Shown here: piece by piece, positions 47,329 through 50,820 of the stretch
Numbering within the stretch: the stretch's first letter is position 1
Layout of the letters: every line of letters starts with the position of its first letter
NCBI GenBank assembly: GCA_031263485.1
Contig: JAISFS010000243.1
Location: 1 to 50,820, forward strand
Origin: Deltaproteobacteria bacterium
GTDB lineage: Bacteria; Desulfobacterota; Desulfarculia; Adiutricales; Adiutricaceae
Direction: 5' to 3'
DNA: 50,820 bases
Translations under genes and position numbers: made by a program
Notes under the pieces: generated by a model
Database searches by the model: none
What the model was told of the DNA's origin: nothing
The model's input: the letters and a program-made list of their open reading frames with translations, nothing else

Positions 47329-47605
47329 ATGTGCCGAAACCGTGGCGGCAACCTTCCTTTACCCTGACCGGCCCTGACCGGAGCCCAGACCTTCCCTGAC
47401 CTGAACCAGCCTTTGCCGGAGCCTTCCTCCGGACCTCCGCCGGCAGCCGCCCGGCGACGCCTAACCCGGCCCGGCGCCTGAATGCCCCGGGGCCCGACGC
47501 CTACCTAACGCGGCCTCCCCGGCCCAAACGGCCGGACGCTAACTGATCCCTAATCGCCGCGCGGCACCCCCCGCCGGGCGCAACCCAAGAAAGAAGCAGA
47601 CGCTA

Positions 47606-48307
47606 ATGTCCAACAAGCAACGCATCCTGGTCTTCGTGGACGAGGCCAACGTCACGAGGGCCGCCTCAAAGAACTTCAACAAGAGCTTCGACTGGCCCAA
47701 GTTCCGCGACTTCCTCATAAACTTCGGAGGGACCCCCCGCGAGCTCATCGAGATGGTGGTCTACGTCGGCATCCCGCCGGACCCCAAGCGCAAGGAGGCG
47801 CGCCTCCGCTACGCGCACTACCTGAAGAGCCTGGGCTTCCTGGTCTACACCAAGGAGGGCCAGCTCAAGACGTACAACATCCCCAGGAGCCAGCACCGGG
47901 ACGAGTGGTACAGCCAGAGGGACGCGCCCGTCCGCCCCAACGTCAGGGAGGTCGACCGCTACTACCAGCAGCTCCCCGACTACAAGGCCAACGTGGACGT
48001 CATCATGGCCATCGACGCCGTGGATCTGACCCTGAAGATCCGTCCGGACGTGGTGACCCTGGTCACCGGCGACTCGGACTTCGCCCACCTGGCGCTCACC
48101 ATCCGCCGCGAGGGCATCAAGGTCGAGGTTGCCTCGGCCCCGCAGACACTCTCCTCAGACCTCCGCGTCTCGTCCAACCGGGTAATCGACCTGAGCGAGC
48201 TCTTCGCGACCTTCGAGCCTTACGAGCCCAAGAGGCCGATGGAGCTGGATCAGGACAGGTCCCCCGCCTACCGCGACCCGGACGAAGGCGCGTACGCCGA
48301 CAGGTAG
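47606..48307 (+). CDS. NYN-domain (PIN-like) putative RNase
   Basis: A protein of 233 residues with a single NYN domain (LabA/DUF88-like), a metal-dependent nuclease fold related to PIN. The acidic residues are in place: D12 (VFVDEANV), the VDVIMAIDAVDL segment with two Asp residues near 130-140, and TGDSDF near 152. A VEVAS strand and a C-terminal FEPYEP tail follow. Most such proteins process or degrade RNA; the target is unknown. ATG 47606 follows a loose AAGAAAGAAG box. A strong hairpin terminator lies 38 bases after the stop codon, so it is probably a one-gene unit. Confidence 0.9.
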   Translation: MSNKQRILVFVDEANVTRAASKNFNKSFDWPKFRDFLINFGGTPRELIEMVVYVGIPPDPKRKEARLRYAHYLKSLGFLVYTKEGQLKTYNIPRSQHRDEWYSQRDAPVRPNVREVDRYYQQLPDYKANVDVIMAIDAVDLTLKIRPDVVTLVTGDSDFAHLALTIRREGIKVEVASAPQTLSSDLRVSSNRVIDLSELFATFEPYEPKRPMELDQDRSPAYRDPDEGAYADR

Positions 48308-48309
48308 CC

Positions 48310-50820
48310 ATGACCAGCTCGATCCGCTTGTCCGTCGCTTCCAGTCGCCCGGCGGGCCTTGAGCCCGCCGGGCGCTTCGTTTGCGGCCCGGGGGAAGGGG
48401 GCTTAGCCGACCCCACGTCGGCAGGGAGTTTTCCGGATCTGCCATGCGATGGGAATGCCCGTCGTGATTACTGCCGATCCTCCCGCCTCAGGCCCTCCGC
48501 CGCCGCGCTTCTGGCCGCCCTGTGCGCCCTGTATGTCCTGTGGCCCACGGGACTCCGGGCGCTCCCTAGCGCCCAGAACTTCGGCCCCTACACCCTGACC
48601 CAGGACCGCCTGGGCCCGGGGCTGTGGTACTTCCAGATCTTCGAGGAGGCGGGGGACCGGATTCTGGAGAGTCCGGCCGAATCGCTCATGATCTCCCCCA
48701 TGCTGAACGATCCTCAGAGACTCGTCGGGGAGGCCAGGACCCGCCCGTTCCCTGTGACGGAACGGAACGGCAGCCCCGAGGTGAGAATCACGCGCGAGGA
48801 CGACCCCGACCGCGAGATCTTCGTCATCTCCCCGTACAGCCCGGACGGGAGCCTCGCGGGGGTGGTCTTCCACGGCGAGGGCTACACGTTCGCGGCGGGG
48901 CTGGGCGCCCAGCTTAACCCCCTGGCCGAGGGCGTGAACCTCCTGGGCAAGACCTTCATGCCTTCGGGGCCTCACGGCCCGCGCCTCCAGGCCTCCGAGT
49001 TCGGCCCGCTGGGGAGCCTGCAGATCCCCGTCTGCTACTTCCTGGGTCCCGAAGGCGAGACCTCGGCCATCTTCCTGAACGAGACGCGGCCGCTCGTCTG
49101 GGACCTTTCCGCCTCCCCTTGGACCGTGAGCCTGGCGGGCCCGTTGAGCCCCGACCGCTCGCTCGCGTTCTTCGTCATCTCCGGGGACAGCCTTCCGGAG
49201 GTTCGCCGGGCCTTCATGGGCCTGGTCGGACGACCGCCGGTCCCGCCGCGGTCCGTCTTCGCGCCTTGGATAGTCGACACCTCCGGAGCCCCGGGCAGGG
49301 ACGCAGTGACCCTCCTTAAGGGCTGGAAGTCGCGGTTCCCCTCCGTCCCGCTCGTTGGCGGGCTGTTCCCCGTGGAGGCCAGCCAGCTCCCCTTCGACGA
49401 GGCGGCACGGGCCGACGGCCAGCTTATGGCCCCGGAAAGCCCTTACGTGGCCTCTTCGTCGCCCGCCTTCACGGACATGCGCCGCCGGGGCTTTCTGGTC
49501 CGCAACGGCTGGGAGGAGGGGGACCCCGCCATCGTGAACTTCGAGGGCCGCCCGTCGGCGCTGGTCGACTATTCCGATCCCGCCGCCGCCACCTACTGGC
49601 ACAGCCTGGACCGCGCTGCCTCCTATGAGAAGGGCGCCAGGATCTTCTTCTTCAGGGGCGGGGAGCCCGAGACGGCCTCGCCCCTGGGCTGGTACAGCGG
49701 CGTGTCCGACCCGCACAGCCATTCCCACTACGCCTGGGCCAACCGCTACTCGCTCAAGTGGATGGAGGGCTTCAGGCTCGCGACCGGCCAGCGCCCGCAG
49801 TTCTTCGGCGGGGCGCCCGCCAGGAGCTTCCTCATGGTCCGCGCCGGCATGGGCGGCATGGGCCGCCACGGGGCCGGGGTATACACCCAGGAACCATCGC
49901 TGGGAAGTTCCCGTGTGGGAGGCCAGGCCAGAAGCCAGTCCGCCCTGAGCGGCATAGACTATTACACGACCGACGTGACCCAGTACCTCGCGCGCTGGGC
50001 CGCGGACGGCCCTTTCCGCACCATGTACGAGGGCTGGGGCGCCCGGAACATCCTTTTGAACCTGCCCCTCCTTCTGCCGGACGCGTTCATAGACGAGCCC
50101 TGGGCCCGCCAGCTGGTGGAGTTCAAGTCCAGCCTGGAGCCTTACCTCTACTCGCTCGCGCACCAGATAGCCGAGAGCGGGGACCCGCTCGCGGCCCCGC
50201 TCCTCTACTCCTTCCAGGACGATCCCGGCGCGCGCTCCCGCTCGCTGGAGTTCATGCTGGGGCCGTGGATGTTGATTGGCGCGGGATCGGGCGGCGGCGG
50301 GGTGGCGGATCTGGAGACCGCCCGCGTCTACGTGCCCGCGGGCCGCTGGTACGACTTTTTCGCGAACGAGGTGATAATCCAGGAGACGGGCTCGGAGATC
50401 AGGCGCCCCGGCAAGGTCTCCGGCTACCTCATGCCGCCCGTCCTTCTCAGGGAAGGCGCGGTGGTGCCATCAAGGAGGGCGGGCCGACCCGAGGGGGAGG
50501 AGCTCTCGGTCAAGATCTTCCCCGGACCCCCGACGAGCTCGTTCACGCTCTATGAGGACGACGGTCAGACCGAGGCCTGGAGGCGCGGTGAGCTGATGAC
50601 GACGGCGCTGGAGCTTCAGACCGCGGCGCCGGAGGATTCCGACGGCCAACCCACCTACCGCTTCACCGTGAGGGCCCGCAAGGGCCAGGCGCCCGGAGCC
50701 TCGCCCAGGCGGCGGTTCATCCTGGAATTCCTGGGGATCGGCAACCCCGGCACCGCCCTCTTGGACGGCGAGGTCTACGACCGCACCGCCAGCCTGGACG
50801 ATCTGGAGCTCAAGGATTCG
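48310..50820 (+). CDS. GH31-like secreted protein, C-terminus cut by window end
   Basis: Open to the window end, 837 codons. An export signal (AAALLAALCALYVLWPTGLRALPSA) begins near 48490, and the protein then reads as a glycoside hydrolase family 31 (alpha-glucosidase) fold. It has a beta-sandwich N-terminal domain (FHGEGYTFAAGLG), a barrel (VPPRSVFAPWIVD ... SGIDYYTTDVTQYL, ... EPYLYSLAHQIAESGDPLAAPLL) and C-terminal beta domains (RVYVPAGRWYDFF, LREGAVVP, TLYEDDGQ). Where the family has its catalytic Asp in a W-x-D-M-N-E motif, this sequence reads FFFRGGEPE, and the later GD acid/base motif is also not visible, so it may lack hydrolase activity. The start is uncertain: ATG 48310 lies before a terminator and has no signal peptide at its head, and no ATG/GTG/TTG occurs in frame close to the signal. 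Confidence 0.75.
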   Translation, partial: MTSSIRLSVASSRPAGLEPAGRFVCGPGEGGLADPTSAGSFPDLPCDGNARRDYCRSSRLRPSAAALLAALCALYVLWPTGLRALPSAQNFGPYTLTQDRLGPGLWYFQIFEEAGDRILESPAESLMISPMLNDPQRLVGEARTRPFPVTERNGSPEVRITREDDPDREIFVISPYSPDGSLAGVVFHGEGYTFAAGLGAQLNPLAEGVNLLGKTFMPSGPHGPRLQASEFGPLGSLQIPVCYFLGPEGETSAIFLNETRPLVWDLSASPWTVSLAGPLSPDRSLAFFVISGDSLPEVRRAFMGLVGRPPVPPRSVFAPWIVDTSGAPGRDAVTLLKGWKSRFPSVPLVGGLFPVEASQLPFDEAARADGQLMAPESPYVASSSPAFTDMRRRGFLVRNGWEEGDPAIVNFEGRPSALVDYSDPAAATYWHSLDRAASYEKGARIFFFRGGEPETASPLGWYSGVSDPHSHSHYAWANRYSLKWMEGFRLATGQRPQFFGGAPARSFLMVRAGMGGMGRHGAGVYTQEPSLGSSRVGGQARSQSALSGIDYYTTDVTQYLARWAADGPFRTMYEGWGARNILLNLPLLLPDAFIDEPWARQLVEFKSSLEPYLYSLAHQIAESGDPLAAPLLYSFQDDPGARSRSLEFMLGPWMLIGAGSGGGGVADLETARVYVPAGRWYDFFANEVIIQETGSEIRRPGKVSGYLMPPVLLREGAVVPSRRAGRPEGEELSVKIFPGPPTSSFTLYEDDGQTEAWRRGELMTTALELQTAAPEDSDGQPTYRFTVRARKGQAPGASPRRRFILEFLGIGNPGTALLDGEVYDRTASLDDLELKDS
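48346..48382 (+). terminator. terminator of the NYN gene
   Basis: A perfect 12-bp stem (CGCCCGGCGGGC with GCCCGCCGGGCG, 5-base loop) is followed by CTTCGTTT. The T-run is modest but the stem is very stable. It lies inside the open frame before the GH31-like gene, which argues that the latter starts further downstream. Confidence 0.7.

Larger units (their letters stand above)
46371..47605. other. non-coding spacer with composite mobile element
   Basis: Over 1.2 kb without a gene. It changes from GC-rich to AT-rich (about 46680-47010) and back, and holds a third inverted-repeat element (46919-47256) and a 21-bp tandem repeat (47267-47328). Confidence 0.55.

Noticed and set aside
48403-50163. 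Minus-strand open frame of 586 codons
   Set aside because: Shadow of the GH31-like gene, which has a signal peptide and family motifs on the plus strand.

Overview
The window comes from a GC-rich Gram-negative bacterium. A long SecA with a C-terminal zinc motif, a periplasmic M23 peptidase with an inner-membrane anchor, a SPOR protein, a BvgS-like hybrid kinase and a class I fumarase subunit would fit a deltaproteobacterial (Desulfobacterota-like) anaerobe, but there is no rRNA here and this assignment is inference. GC-rich housekeeping genes alternate with much more AT-rich stretches that hold ATPase-nuclease genes, transposase remnants and toxin-antitoxin genes. About a third of the window has no intact gene, and much of that is visibly decaying DNA or short tandem duplications.

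Layout. 1-2900: an AT-rich AAA ATPase/PD-(D/E)XK gene and a gene-free stretch. 2905-7302: secA and an M23 peptidase gene on the minus strand, with two minus-strand intrinsic terminators between them; the second terminator lies just before secA, behind a possible promoter, and may define a small RNA or an attenuated leader. 7600-12160: an AT-rich block, a broken IS1182-like transposase, a small membrane protein and a 125-bp miniature element. 12162-18516: a WYL regulator, a short-chain dehydrogenase whose tail is made of a DNA tandem array, and a Sel1-repeat protein. 19350-27521 (plus strand): pssA, a SPOR-domain gene, an orphan fumarase alpha subunit, two tandem arrays and a large hybrid histidine kinase. 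28129-30030: second ATPase-nuclease. 30577-33334: a three-gene ABC importer operon. 33719-36537: the remnant of a small integrative element at tRNA-Ala(CGC), with a decayed tyrosine integrase, a HEPN-MNT pair (HEPN frameshifted) and an intact VapBC pair. 37165-42514: a decayed dicarboxylate symporter gene, a fourth ATPase-nuclease of another family, and an IS66 transposase remnant. 43443-45233: third ATPase-nuclease of the first family. 45318-50820: a second miniature element, smpB, a third composite element, a NYN-domain gene and a GH31-like secreted protein cut by the window end.

Main observations. Four ATPase-nuclease genes stand as separate AT-rich single-gene inserts; in two of the three related ones the catalytic lysine of the nuclease motif appears to be lost. 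The miniature elements share ends with the right edge of the IS1182-like element, so they are probably its non-autonomous derivatives. The tRNA-Ala island keeps its two edges, its terminators and part of its integrase. All residue-level statements come from reading the translated sequence; no database search was run.
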